From Cardiocondyla obscurior (Eukaryota > Arthropoda > Insecta > Hymenoptera > Formicidae), in NCBI RefSeq assembly GCF_019399895.1, contig NW_027228807.1, positions 1-64,000 of the forward strand: a stretch of 64,000 bases of DNA. The letters are read 5' to 3'. The notes below the pieces were generated by a model. That model was not told where the DNA came from. It did no database searches and saw nothing but the letters and a program-made list of their open reading frames with translations. Shown piece by piece: positions 27,351 to 40,400 of this stretch. How positions within the stretch are numbered: the first letter of the stretch is position 1; each line of letters opens with the position of its first letter. A program made the position numbers and the translations under genes.

Positions 27351-29011
27351 TTTGCCAGATTTTCAAAAATTTTTTTTTCGTTTTTTGTCAATATCTTTGC
27401 CTCTGGTGAAGATAGAACGCTGAAAATGGTCAAATGAGCATCTGCTAACGTCACCGCACAATGATACGTTGATAAATTTAAAAGAATTTTTTTTTCGTTT
27501 TTTGTCAATATCTTTGCCTCTGGTGAAGGTAGAACGCTGAAAATAGTCACGTGGGCATCTGCTGACGTCACCGCACAATGATACTTAACCAGATAATCAA
27601 AAATTTTTTTTTTGTTTTTTGTCAATATCTCTGCTTCTGGTGAAAGTAAAACGCTGAAAATTGTTACGTTGGCATCTGCTGACGTCACCGCACGATGATT
27701 CTTTGCCAAATTTTCAAAAATTTCTTTTTTGTTTTTTGTCAATATCTCTGCTTCTGGTGAAGGTAGAACGCTGAAAATGGTCACGTGGGCATCGGCTGAC
27801 GTCACCGCACGATGATTCTTTGCCAGATTTTCAAAAATTTTTTTTCGTTTTTTGTCAATATCTCTGCCTTTGGTGAAGGTGGAACGCTGAAAATGGTCAG
27901 GTTGGCATTTGCTGACGTCACCGCACGATGCTACGTTGTTAAAACTTCAAAAATTTATTTTTTGTTTTTCGTTAATATTTTTGCTCTTGGTAAAAATAAA
28001 ACGCTGAAAATAATCACGTGGGCATTTGCTGACGTCACCGCATAATGATACGTTGCCAGATTTTCAAAAAATTTTTTTTTGTTTTTTGTCAATATTTTTG
28101 CTTCTGGTGAGAATAGAACGCTGAAAATGGTCACGTGGACATCTGCTGACGTCACCGCACGAAGATTCGTTGCCAGATTTTCAAAAAATTATTTTTTGTT
28201 TTTTGTCAATATTTCTGCTTTTGGTGAAAGTAGAACGCTGAAAATTGTTACGTTGGCAACTGCTGACGTCACCGCACGATGATTCTTTGCCAGATTTTCA
28301 AAAATTTTTTTTTTGTTTTTTGTCAATATTTCTGCTTCTAATGAAGGTAGAACGCTGAAAATTGTTACGTGGGCAACTGCTGACGTTACCGCACGATGAT
28401 ACGTTGCCAGATTTTCAAAAATTTCTTTTTCGTTTTTTGTCAATATCTCCGCCCTTGGTGAGGGTGGGACGCTGAAAATTGTTACGTGGGCTCTGCTGAC
28501 GTCACCGCACAATGATTTTTTGCCAGGTTTTCAAAAATTTTTTTTTTGTTTTTTGTCAATATCTTCACTTCTGGTAAAGGTAGAACGCTGAAAATGGTCA
28601 AATGAGCATCTGCTAACGTCACCGCACAATGATACGTTGCTAAATTAAAAAAAATTCTTTTTTCGTTTTTTGTCAATATCTTTGCCTCTGGTGAAAGTAG
28701 AACGCTGAAAATAGTCACGTGGGCATCTGCTGACGTCACCGCACAATGATTTTTTGCCAGGTTTTCAAAAATTTTTTTTTTGTTTTTTGTCAATATCTCT
28801 ACTTTTGGTGAAAGTAGAACGCTGAAAATGGTCAAATGAGCATCTGCTAACGTCACCGCACAATGATACGTTGCTAAAATTTGAAAAATTTTTTTTTCGT
28901 TTTTTGTCAATATCTTTGCCTCTGGTGAAGGTAGAACGCTGAAAATAGTCACGTGGGCATCTGCTGACGTCACCGCACAATGATACTTAACCAGATATTC
29001 AAAAATATTTT

Positions 29012-29450
29012 TTGTTTTTTGTCAATATCTTTGCTTCTGGTGGAGATAGAACGCTGAAAATGATCACGTGGGCATCTGCTGACGTCACCGCACGAAGATT
29101 TGTTGCCAAATTTTCAAAATATTTTTTTTCGTTTTTTGTCAATATCTCTGCTTCTAATGGAGATAGAACGCTGAAAATTGATACGTGGGCTTTGCTGACG
29201 TCACCGCACGATGATTATTTGCCAGATTTTCAAAAATTTTTTTTTTATTTTTTGTCAATATCTCTGCTTCTGGTGAAGGTAGAACGCTGAAAATGGTCAC
29301 GTTGGCATTTGCTGACGTCACCGCACAATGTACGTTGACAAATTTTCAAAAATTTTTTTTTTGATTTTTGTCAATATTTTTGTTTTTAGTGAAAGTAGAA
29401 CGCTGAAAATTGTAACGTGGGCAACTTCTGACGTCACCGCACGATGATTC
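29012..29450 (+). repeat. A-type multi-monomer duplication, copy 2
   Basis: Partner of 26,912-27,350, with the same variants in order and only scattered substitutions. Confidence 0.75.
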
Positions 29451-29459
29451 TTTGCCAGA

Positions 29460-30161
29460 TTTTCAAAAATTTTTTTTTCGTTTTTTGTCAATATCATTGC
29501 CTCTGGTGAAGGTAGAACGCTGAAAATGGTCAAATGAGCATCTGCTAACGTCACCGCACAATGATACGTTGATAAATTTTGAAAAATTTTTTTTTCGTTT
29601 TTTGTCAATATCTTTGCTTCTGGTGAAGGTAGAACGCTGAAAATAGTCACGTGGGCATCTGCTGACGTCACCGCACAATGATACTTCACCAGATAATCAA
29701 AAAATTTTTTTTTGTTTTTTGTCAATATCTCTGCTTCTGGTGAAAGTAGAACGCTGAAAATTGTTACGTTGGCATCTGCTGACGTCACCGCACGATGATT
29801 CTTTGCCAAATTTTCAAAAATTTTTTTTTCGTTTTTTGTCAATATCATTGCCTCTGGTGAAGGTAGAACGCTGAAAATGGTCAAATGAGCATCTGCTAAC
29901 GTCACCGCACAATGATACGTTGATAAATTTTGAAAAATTTTTTTTTCGTTTTTTGTCAATATCTTTGCTTCTGGTGAAGGTAGAACGCTGAAAATAGTCA
30001 CGTGGGCATCTGCTGACGTCACCGCACAATGATACTTCACCAGATAATCAAAAAATTTTTTATTTGTTTTTTGTCAATATCTGTGCTTCTGGTGAAAGTA
30101 GAACGCTGAAAATTGTTACGTGGGCATCTGCTGACGTCACTGCACGATGATTTTTTGCCAG
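29460..30161 (+). repeat. Two adjacent copies of a three-monomer (351-bp) repeat
   Basis: 29,460-29,810 and 29,811-30,161 repeat the same three monomers at exactly 351 bp. Diagnostic variants are ATATCATTGCCTCTGGTGAA, GGTCAAATGAGCATCTGCTA and GATACTTCACCAGATAATCA. The first two monomers match almost perfectly; the third has a few differences. A more diverged copy lies at about 27,360-27,720. The exact 351-bp step is good evidence for recent unequal exchange in a three-monomer register. Confidence 0.85.
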
Positions 30162-30539
30162 ATTTTCAAAAATTCTTTTTTTGTTTCTTGTCAATATCTC
30201 TGCTTCTGGTGAAGGTAGAACGCTGAAAATGGTCACGTGGGCATCTGCTGACGTCACCGCACGATGATTCTTTGCCAGATTTTCAAAAATTTTTTTCGTT
30301 TTTTGTCAATATCTCTGCCTTTGGTGAAGGTAGAACGCTGAAAATGGTCAGGTTGGCATTTGCTGACGTCACCGCACGATGCTACGTTGTTAAAACTTCA
30401 AAAATTTATTTTTTGTTTTTCGTTAATATTTTTGCTCTTGGTAAAAATAAAACGCTGAAAATAATCACGTGGGCATTTGCTGACGTCACCGCATAATGAT
30501 ACGTTGCCAGATTTTCAAAAAATTTTTTTTTGTTTTTTG

Positions 30540-30890
30540 TCAATATCTTTGCTTCTGGAAAGGGTAGAACGCTAAAAATGGTCACGTGGGCATCTGCTGA
30601 CGTCACCGCACGACGTCACGTCGTCAGATTTTCAAAAATTTTTTTTTTGTTTTTCGTCAATATCTCCGCCCCTGGAGGGGGTAGGACGCTAAAAATGGTC
30701 ACGTGGGCATCTGCTGACGTCACCGCACGACGTCACATGGTCAAATTTTCAAAAACCGGTTTCTTGTTTTTCGTTAATATCTCCGTTCCTGGAGGGAGTA
30801 GAACGCTAAAAATTGTCACGTGGGCATCTGCTGACGTCACCACACGACGTCATGTGGTGAGATTTTCAAAAATTTCTGTTTCGTTTTTTG
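30540..30890 (+). repeat. B-type block with the ACCGGT variant, copy 2
   Basis: Second copy of the ACCGGT block (ACCGGT at 30,755, offset 4,671 bp). Here it continues into B-type sequence on the right, which suggests this is the source. A related block without ACCGGT lies at about 34,437-34,740. Confidence 0.75.
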
Positions 30891-33060
30891 TCAATATCTT
30901 CGCTTCTGGAGAAAGTAGGACGCAAAAAATGGTCACGTGGGCATTTGCTGACGTCACCGAACGACGTCAAGTGATCAGATTTTCAAAAATTTTTTTTTTG
31001 TTTTTCGTTAATATCTTCGCCCCTAAAGGGGGTAGGACGCTAAAAATGGTCACGTGGACATGTACTGACGTCACCGCACGACGTCACGTAATCAGATTTT
31101 CAAAAATTTCTTTTTCGTTTTTTGTCAATATCTTCGCCCCTGGAGAGAGTTGGACGCCAAAAATGGTCACGTGGACATCTGCTGACGTCACCGCACGACG
31201 TCAAGTGGTCAAATTTTCAAAAACTTCTTTTTTTTTTTCGTTAATATCTCCGCCCCTGGAGAAGGTCGGACGCTAGAAATGATCACGTTGGCATCTGCTG
31301 ACGTCTCCGCACGACGTCACGTGGTCAGATTTTCAAAAATTTTTTTTTCGTTATTTGTCAATATTTTCGCCCCTGGAGAAGGTAGGACGCTAAAAATGGT
31401 CTCGTGGGTATTTGCTGACGTCACCGCACGACGTCACGTGGTCAGATTTTCAAAAATTTTTTTTTTGTTTTTCGTCAATATCTTTGCTTCTGGAAAAAAT
31501 AGGACGCTAAAAATGGTCACGTGGGCATCTGCTGACGTCACCGCACGACGTCACGTCGTCAGATTTTCAAAAATTTTTTTTTGTTTTTCGTCAATATCTC
31601 CGCCCCTGGAGGGGGTAGGACGCTAAAAATGGTCACGTGGGCATCTGCTGACGTCACCGCACGACGTCACATGGTCAAATTTTCAAAAACTTTTTTTTTG
31701 TTTTTCGTTAATATCTTCGCCCCTGGAGGGGGTAGGACGCTAAAAATGATCACGTGGGCATGTACTGACGTCTCCGCACGACGTCACGTGGTCAGATTTT
31801 CAAAAATTTTTTTTTCGTTATTTGTCAAAATTTTCGCCCCTGGAGAAGGTAGGACGCTAAAAATGGTCTCGTGGGTATTTGCTGACGTCACCGCACGACG
31901 TCACGTGGTCAGATTTTCAAAAATTTTTTTTTTGTTTTTCGTCAATATCTTTGCTTCTGGAAAAGGTAGGACGCTAAAAATGGTCACGTGGGCATCTGCT
32001 GACGTCACCGCACGACGTCACGTCGTCAGATTTTCAAAAATTTTTTTTTGTTTTTCGTCAATATCTCCGCCCCTGGAGAGGGTAGGACGCTAAAAATGGT
32101 CACGTGGGCATCTGCTGACGTCACCGCACGACGTCACATGGTCAAATTTTCAAAAACTTTTTTTTTGTTTTTCGTTAATATCTTCGCCTCTGGAGGGGTA
32201 GGACGCTAAAAATGATCACGTGGGCATGTACTGACGTCACCGCACGACGTCACGTGGTCAGATTTTTAAAAATTTCTTTTTCGTTTTTTATTAATATCTT
32301 CGCCCCTGGAAAAGGTAGGACGCCAAAAATAGTCACGTGGGCATCTGCTGACGTCACCGCACGACGTCAAGTGATCATATTTTCAAAATTTTTTTTTCGT
32401 TTTTCGTCAATATCTTCGCTTCTGGAAAAAATAGGACGCAAAAAATGGTCACGTGGGCATTTGCTGACGTTACCGCACGACGTCACGTGATAAGATTTTC
32501 AAAGATTTCTTCTTCGTTTTTCGTCAATATTTTCGCCTTTGGAGAGGGTAAGACGATAAAAACTCTGACGTCACGTAATCAGAAAAATTTTTTTTTGTTT
32601 TTTGTCAATATCTTTGCCTCTGGTGAAATAGGACGCTAAAAATAGTCACGTGGGCATCTGCTGTCGTCACCGCACGACGTCACGTCGTCAGATTTTCAAA
32701 ATTTTTTTTTGTTTTTCGTCAATATCTTTGTTTCTGGAAAGGGTAGGACGCTGAAAATGGTCACGTGGGCATCTGCTGACGTCACCGCACGACGTCACGT
32801 CAAATTTCAAAAAATTTTTTTCGTTTTTCGTCAATATCTCCGCCCCCGGAAAGGGTAGGACGCTAAAAATGGTCACGTGGGCATCTGCTGACGTCACCGC
32901 ACAACGTCACATGGTCAAATTTTCAAAAACTTTTTTTTTGTTTTTCGTTAATATTTTCGTTCCTGGAGGGGTAGAACGCTAAAAATGGTCACGTGGGCAT
33001 CTGCTGACGTCACCGCACGACGTGTTCAAATTTTCAAAATTTTTTTTTGTTTTTCGTTAA
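30540..33060 (+). repeat. Type-B satellite domain 2
   Basis: B-type monomers, with a local four-monomer (468-bp) duplication: the ATGTACTGACGTC / GGTCTCGTGGGTATTTGCTG block near 31.3-31.6 kb recurs near 31.75-32.1 kb. The region 30.54-32.6 kb resembles 34.44-36.5 kb at an offset of about 3.85 kb. For example GATAAGATTTTCAAAGATTT occurs near 32,490 and 36,325. The right end is a B/A chimeric monomer at about 33,020-33,090. Confidence 0.8.
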
Positions 33061-34440
33061 TATCTCTGCTTCTAATGGAGATAGAACGCTGAAAATTGGT
33101 CACGTGGGCATTTGCTGACGTCACCGCACGATGTTACGTTGTCAGATTTTCAAAAATTTTTTTGTTTTTTGTCAATATTCTGCCCTGGTGAAGTAGAACG
33201 CTGAAAATGGTCACGTGGGCATCTGCTGACGTCACCGCACAACGTACGTTGTCAAATTTTCAAAAACTTTTTTGTTTTTGTCAATATCTTTGCTCCTGGT
33301 GAAAGTAGAACGCTGAAAATGGTCACGTGGGCATCTGCTGACGTCACCGCACGATGATTCGTTGTCAGATTTTCAAAAATTTTTTTCGTTTTTTGTCAAT
33401 ATCTTGCCCTGGTGAAGGTAGAACGCTGAAAATGGTCACGTGGGCATCTGCTGACGTCACCGCACAACGATACGTTGGTAAATTTTCAAAAATTTTTTTG
33501 TTTTTTGTCAATATCTTTGCTTCTGGTGAAGGTAGAACGCTGAAAATGGTCACGTGGGCATCTGCTGACGTCACCGCACGATGATACTTCACCAGATTTT
33601 CAAAAATTTTTTTGTTTTTTGTCAATATCTCTGCTTCTGGTGTAAGTAGAACGCTGAAAATTGTTACGTGAACATTTGCTGACGTCACCGCACGATGATT
33701 CGTTGCCAGATTTTCAAAAATTTTTTTTGCGTTTTTTGTCAATATCATTGCCTCTGGTGATGATAGAACGCTGAAAATAGTCACGTGAGCATCTGCTGAC
33801 GTCACAGTACAATGATACGTTGGCAGATTTTCAAAAAATTTTTTTATGTTTTTTGTTAATATCTTTGCTTCTGGTGAAGGTAGAACGCTAAAAATGGTCA
33901 CGTGGTCATCTGCTGACGTCACCGCACAATGATACCACCAGATTTTCAAAAATTTTTTTGTTTTTTGTCAATATCTCTGCTTCTGGTGAAAGTAGAACGC
34001 TGAAAATGGTCACGTGGGCATCTGCTGACGTCACCGCACGACGATTCTTTGCCAAATTTTCAAAATTTTTTGTTTTTGTCAATATCTCTGCTTCTGGTGA
34101 AGGTAGAACGCTGAAAATGGTCACGTGGGTATCTGCTGACGTCACCGCACGATGATTCTTTGCCAGATTTTCAAAATTTTTTTCGTTTTTTGTCAATATC
34201 TCTGCCTTTGGTGAAGGTAGAACGCTGAAAATGGTCACGTTGGCATCTGCTGACGTCACCGCACGATGATACGTTGTTAAATTTTCAAAAATTTTTTTTT
34301 TTTTGTCAATATTTTTGCTCTGGTAAAAATAGAACGCTGAAAATAATCACGTGGGCATCTGCTGACGTCACCGCATAATGATACGTTGCCAGATTTTCAA
34401 AAATTTTTTTTGTTTTTGTCAATATCTTTGCTTCTGGAAA
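33060..34440 (+). repeat. Type-A satellite domain, short
   Basis: About twelve A-type monomers (GATGATNCGTTG, CTTCTGGTGAAGGTAGAACG) between two B domains. Many carry small deletions in the variable segment and T run. Confidence 0.8.
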
Positions 34441-37400
34441 GGGTAGAACGCTAAAAATGGTCACGTGGGCATCTGCTGACGTCACCGCACGACGTCACGT
34501 CGTCAGATTTTCAAAAATTTTTTTTTGTTTTTCGTCAATATCTCCGCCCCTGGAGAGGTAGGACGCTGAAAATGGTCACGTGGGCATCTGCTGACGTCAC
34601 CGCACGACGTCACATGGTCAAATTTTCAAAAATTTTTTTTTGTTTTTCGTCAATATCTCCGTTCCTGGAGGGTAGAACGCTAAAATGTCACGTGGGCATC
34701 TGCTGACGTCACCGCACGACGTCACGTGGTGAGATTTTCAAAAATTTTTTTTTGTTTTTGTCAATATTCGCTTCTGGAGAAAGTAGGACGCTAAAAATGG
34801 TCACGTGGGCATCTGCTGACGTCACCGCACGACGTCAAGTGGTCAGATTTTCAAAAATTTTTTTTTTGTTTTTCGTCAATATCTTCGCCCCTAAAGGGGT
34901 AGGACGCTAAAATGGTCACGTGGGCATCTGCTGACGTCACCGCACGACGTCACGTGGTCAGATTTTCAAAAATTTCTTTTCGTTTTTTGTCAATATCTTC
35001 GCCCCTGGAGAGTAGGACGCCAAAAATGGTCACGTGGACATCTGCTGACGTCACCGCACGACGTCAAGTGGTCAAATTTCTTTTTTTTTTCGTCAATATC
35101 TCCGCCCCTGGAGAAGGTAGGACGCTAAAATGATCACGTTGGCATCTGCTGACGTCACCGCACGACGTCACGTGGTCAGATTTTCAAAAATTTTTTTCGT
35201 TTTTGTCAATATTTTCGCCCCTGGAGAAGGTAGGACGCTAAAAATGGTCACGTGGGCATTTGCTGACGTCACCGCACGACGTCACGTGGTCAGATTTTCA
35301 AAAATTTTTTTTTGTTTTTCGTCAATATCTTTGCTTCTGGAAAAATAGGACGCTAAAAATGGTCACGTGGGCATCTGCTGACGTCACCGCACGACGTCAC
35401 GTCGTCAGATTTTCAAAATTTTTTTGTTTTCGTCAATATCTCCGCCCCTGGAGGGGTAGGACGCTAAAAATGGTCACGTGGGCATCTGCTGACGTCACCG
35501 CACGACGTCACGTGGTCAAATTTTCAAAAACTTTTTTTTGTTTTTCGTCAATATCTTCGCCCCTGGAGGGGTAGGACGCTAAAAATGGTCACGTAGGCAT
35601 CTGCTGACGTCACCGCACGACGTCACGTGGTCAGATTTTCAAAAATTTTTTTCGTTTTTCGTCAACATCTCCGCCCCTGGTAAAGGTAGGACGCTAAAAA
35701 TGGTCACGTGGGCATTTGCTGACGTCACCGCACGACGTCACGTGGTCAGATTTTCAAAAATTTCTTTTTTGTTTTTCGTTAATATCTTTGCTTCTGAAAA
35801 GGGTAGGACGCTTAAAATGGTCACGTGGGCATCTGCTGACGTCACCGCACGACGTCACATGGTCAGATTTTCAAAAGTTTCTTTTTTGTTTTTCGTCAAT
35901 ATCTCCGCCCCTGGAGAGGGTAGGACGCTAAAAATGGTCACGTGGGCATCTGCTGACGTCACCGCACGACGTCACGTGGTCAAATTTTCAAAACTTTTTT
36001 GTTTTTCGTCAATATCTTCGCCTCTGGAGGGGTAGGACGCTAAAAATGGTCACGTGGGCATCTGCTGACGTCACCGCACGACGTCACGTGGTCAGATTTT
36101 TAAAAATTTTTTTTTCGTTTTTTGTCAATATCTTCGCCCCTGGAAAAGGTAGGACGCCAAAATAGTCACGTGGGCATCTGCTGACGTCACCGCACGACGT
36201 CAAGTGATCATATTTTCAAAATTTTTTTTTCGTTTTTCGTCAATATCTTCGCTTCTGGAAAAAATAGGACGCAAAAAATGGTCACGTGGGCATTTGCTGA
36301 CGTTACCGCACGACGTCACGTGATAAGATTTTCAAAGATTTCTTCTTCGTTTTTCGTCAATATTTTCGCCTTTGGAGAGGGTAAGACGATAAAATTGGTC
36401 ACGTGGGCATCTGCTGACGTCACTGCACGACGTCACGTAATCAGATTTAAAAAAATTTTTTTTTTGTTTTCTGTCAATATCTTTGCCTTTGGAGGGAATA
36501 GGACGCTAAAAATAGTCACGTGGGCATCTGCTGTCGTCACCGCACGACGTCACGTCGTCAGATTTTCTAGAATTTTTTTTTTGTTTTTCGTCAATATCTT
36601 TGTTTCTGGAAAGGGTAGGACGCTAAAAATGGTCACGTGGGCATCTGCTGACGTCACCGCACGACGTCACGTCGTCAGAATTTCAAAAATTTTTTTTTTG
36701 TTTTTCGTCAATATCTCCGCCCCTGGAAAGGGTAGGACGCTAAAAATGGTCACGTGGGCATCTGCTGACGTCACCGCACGACGTCACATGGTCAAATTTT
36801 CAAAAACTTTTTTTTTGTTTTTCGTTAATATTTTCGTTCCTGGAGGGGGTAGGACGCTAAAAATGGTCACGTGGGCATCTGCTGACGTCACCGCACGACG
36901 TCACGTGATCAAATTTTCAAAAATTTTTCTTTTGTTTTTCGTTAATATCTCTGCCCCTGGAGAGATTAGGACGCTAAAAATGGTCACGTGGGCATCTGCT
37001 GACGTCACCGCACGACGTCACGTGGTCAGATTTTCAAAAATTTCTTTTTCGTTTTTTGTCAATATCTTCGCCCCTGGAGAGAGTAGGACGCCAAAAATGG
37101 TCACGTGGGCATCTGCTGACGTCACCGCACGACGTCAAGTGGTCAAATTTTCAAAAACTTTTTTTTTGTTTTTCGTTAATATCTCCGCTCCTGGAGAAGG
37201 TAGGACGCTAAAAATGGTCACGTGGGCATCTGCTGACGTCTCCGCACGACGTCACGTGGTCAGATTTTCAAAAATTTTTTTTTCGTTTTTTGTCAATATC
37301 TCCGCCCCTGGAGGGGGTAGGACGCTAAAAATGGTCACGTGGGCATCTGCTGACGTCACCGCACGACGTCACATGGTCAAATTTTCAAAAACTTTTTTTT

Positions 37401-40400
37401 TGTTTTTCGTCAATATCTTCGCCCCTGGAGGGGTAGGACGCTAAAAATGGTCACGTGGGCATCTGCTGACGTCACCGCACGACGTCACGTGGTCAGATTT
37501 TCAAAAATTTCTTTTTCGTTTTTTGTCAATATTTTCGCTCCTGGAGAAGGTAGGACGCTAAAAATGGTCACGTGGGCATCTGCTGACGTCACCGCACGAC
37601 GTCACGTGGTCAGATTTTCAAAAATTTTTTTTTCGTTTTTCGTCAATATCTTTGCTTCTGGAAGGTAGGACGCTAAAAATGGTCACGTGGGCATCTGCTG
37701 ACGTCACCGCACGACGTCACGTGGTCAGATTTTCAAAAATTTTTTTTTCGTTTTTCGTCAATATCTCCGCCCCTGGAGGGGGTAGGACGCTAAAAATGGT
37801 CACGTGGGCATCTGCTGACGTCACCGCACGACGTCACGTTGTCAAATTTTCAAAACTTTTTTTTGTTTTCGTCAATATCTTCGCCCCTGGAGGGGTAGGA
37901 CGCTAAAAATGGTCACGTGGGCATCTGCTGACGTCACCGCACGACGTCACGTGGTCAAAAATTTTTTTTCGTTTTTGTCAATATTTTCGCCCCTGGAGAA
38001 GGTAGGACGCTAAAAATGGTCACGTGGGCATCTGCTGACGTCACCGCACGACGTCACGTGGTCAGATTTTCAAAATTTTTTTTTTCGTTTTTCGTCAATA
38101 TCTTTGCTTCTGGAAAGGTAGGACGCTAAAAATGGTCACGTGGGCATCTGCTGACGTCACCGCACGACGTCACGTGGTCAGATTTTCAAAAATTTCTTTT
38201 TCGTTTTTTGTCAATATCTCCGCCCCTGGAGGGGGTAGGACGCTAAAAATGGTCACGTGGGCATCTGCTGACGTCACCGCACGACGTCACGTGGTCAGAT
38301 TTTCAAAACTTTTTTTGTTTTTCGTCAATATCTTCGCCCCTGGAGGGGTAGGACGCTAAAAATGGTCACGTGGGCATCTGCTGACGTCACCGCACGACGT
38401 CACGTGGTCAGATTTTCAAAAATTTTTTTTTCGTTTTTCGTCAATATCTTCGCCCCTGGAGAAGGTAGGACGCTAAAAATAGTCACGTGGGCATCTGCTG
38501 ACGTCACCGCACGACGTCACGTGGTCAGATTTTCAAAATTTTTTTTTCGTTTTTCGTCAATATCTTCGCCCCTGGAAAGGGTAGGACGCAAAAAATGGTC
38601 ACGTGGGCATCTGCTGACGTCACCGCACGAAGTCACGTGGTCAGATTTTCAAAAATTTTTTTTTTGTTTTTCGTCGATATCTTCGCTCCTGGAGAGGGTA
38701 AGACGCTAAAAATGGTCACGTGGGCATCTGCTGACGTCACCGCACGACGTCACGTGGTCAGATTTTCAAAAATTTTTTTTTCGTTTTTCGTCAATACTTT
38801 TGCTTCTGGAAAAAATAGGACGCAAAAGATGGTCACGTGGGCATTTGCTGACGTCACCGCACGACGTCACGTGGTCAGATTTTCAAAGATTTCTTTTTCG
38901 TTTTTCGTCAATATTTTCGCCTTTGAGAGGGTAAGACGCTAAAAATGGTCACGGGCATCTGCTGACGTCACCGCACGACGTCACGTGGTCAAATTTTCAA
39001 AAATTTTTTTTTTGTTTTTCGTTAATATCTCTTCCCCTGGAGGGGGTAGGACGCTAAAAATGGTCACGTGGGCATCTGCTGACGTCACCGCACGACGTCA
39101 CGTGGTCAGATTTTCAAAAATTTCTCTTTCGTTTTTTGTCAATATCTTCGCCCCTGGAGAAAGTAGGACGCCAAAAATGGTCACGTGGGCATCTGCTGAC
39201 GTCACCGCACGACGTCAAGTGGTAAAATTTTCAAAAACTTTTTTTTTGTTTTTCGTTAATATCTCCGCCTTTGGAGGGGGTAGGACGCTAAAAATGGTCA
39301 CGTGGGCATCTGCTGACGTCACCGCACGACGTCACATGGTCAAATTTTCAAAAACTTCTTTTTTGTTTTTCGTCAATATCTCCGCTTCTGGAGGAAGTAG
39401 AACGCTAAAAATGATCATGTGGGCATCTGCTGACGTCACCGCACGACGTCACGTGGTCAGATTTTCAAAAATTTCTTTTTCGTTTTTTGTCAATATCTTC
39501 GCCCCTGGAGAGTAGGACGCTAAAAATGGTCACGTGGGCATCTGCTGACGTCACCGCACGACGTCACGTGGTCAAATTTTCAAAAATTTTTTTTTCGTTT
39601 TTCGTCAATATCTCCGCTTTTGGAGAGGGTAGGACGCTAAAAATGGTCACGTGGGCATCTGCTGACGTCACCGCACGACGTCACGTGGTCAGATTTTCAA
39701 AAATTTTTTTTTTGTTTTTTGTCAATATTTTTGCCCCTGGAGGGGTAGGACGCTAAAAATGGTCACGTGGGCATCTGCTGACGTCACCGCACGACGTCAC
39801 GTGGTCAGATTTTCAAAAATTTCTTTTTCGTTTTTTGTCAATATCTTCGCCCCTGGAAAAAGTAGGACGCCAAAAATGGTCACGTGGGCATTTGCTGACG
39901 TCACCGCACGACGTCAAGTGATCATATTTTCAAAAATTTTTCTTTTGTTTTTCGTTAATATCTCCGCCCCTGAAGGGGGTAGGACGCTAAAAATGGTCAC
40001 GTGGGCATCTGCTGACGTCACCGCACGACGTCACGTGATCAGATTTTCAAAAATTTCTTTTTGTTTTTCGTCAATATCTTCGCTTCTGGAGGGGGTAAAA
40101 CGCTAAAAATGGTCACGTGGGCATGTACTGACGTCACCGCACGACGTCACGTGGTCAGATTTTCAAAAATTTTTTTTTCGTTTTTTATCAATATCTTTGC
40201 CTCTGGAGGAAGTAGGACGCCAAAAATAGTCACGTGGGTATCTGCTGACGTCACCGCACGACGTCAAGTGGTCATATTGTTAAAAATTTTTTTTCGTTTT
40301 TCGTCAATATTTTCGCTTCTGGAAAAAATAAGACGCAAAAAATGGTCATGTGGGCATTTGCTGACGTCACCGCACGACGTCACGTGGTCAGATTTTCAAA

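Larger units (their letters stand above)
14800..30540 (+). repeat. Type-A satellite domain with B islands
   Basis: Monomers here carry GATGATNCGTTGCCAGATT or GAAGATTCGTTGCCAG, with CTTCTGGTGAAGGTAGAACG and CTGAAAATGG. Five short B-type islands interrupt it at about 15.29-15.78, 18.30-18.78, 20.81-21.22, 22.19-22.68 and 25.88-26.22 kb. The first four are variants of one cassette. The domain also carries a recurrent variant monomer (GGTCAAATGAGCATCTGCTA) that lacks both conserved palindromes. Confidence 0.85.

Noticed and set aside
36278..37444. Long repetitive ORFs throughout 1-49.4 kb as protein genes
   Set aside because: They follow from a 117-bp period divisible by three with few stops. 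They occur on both strands, lack a consistent start, and end wherever the T run changes length.
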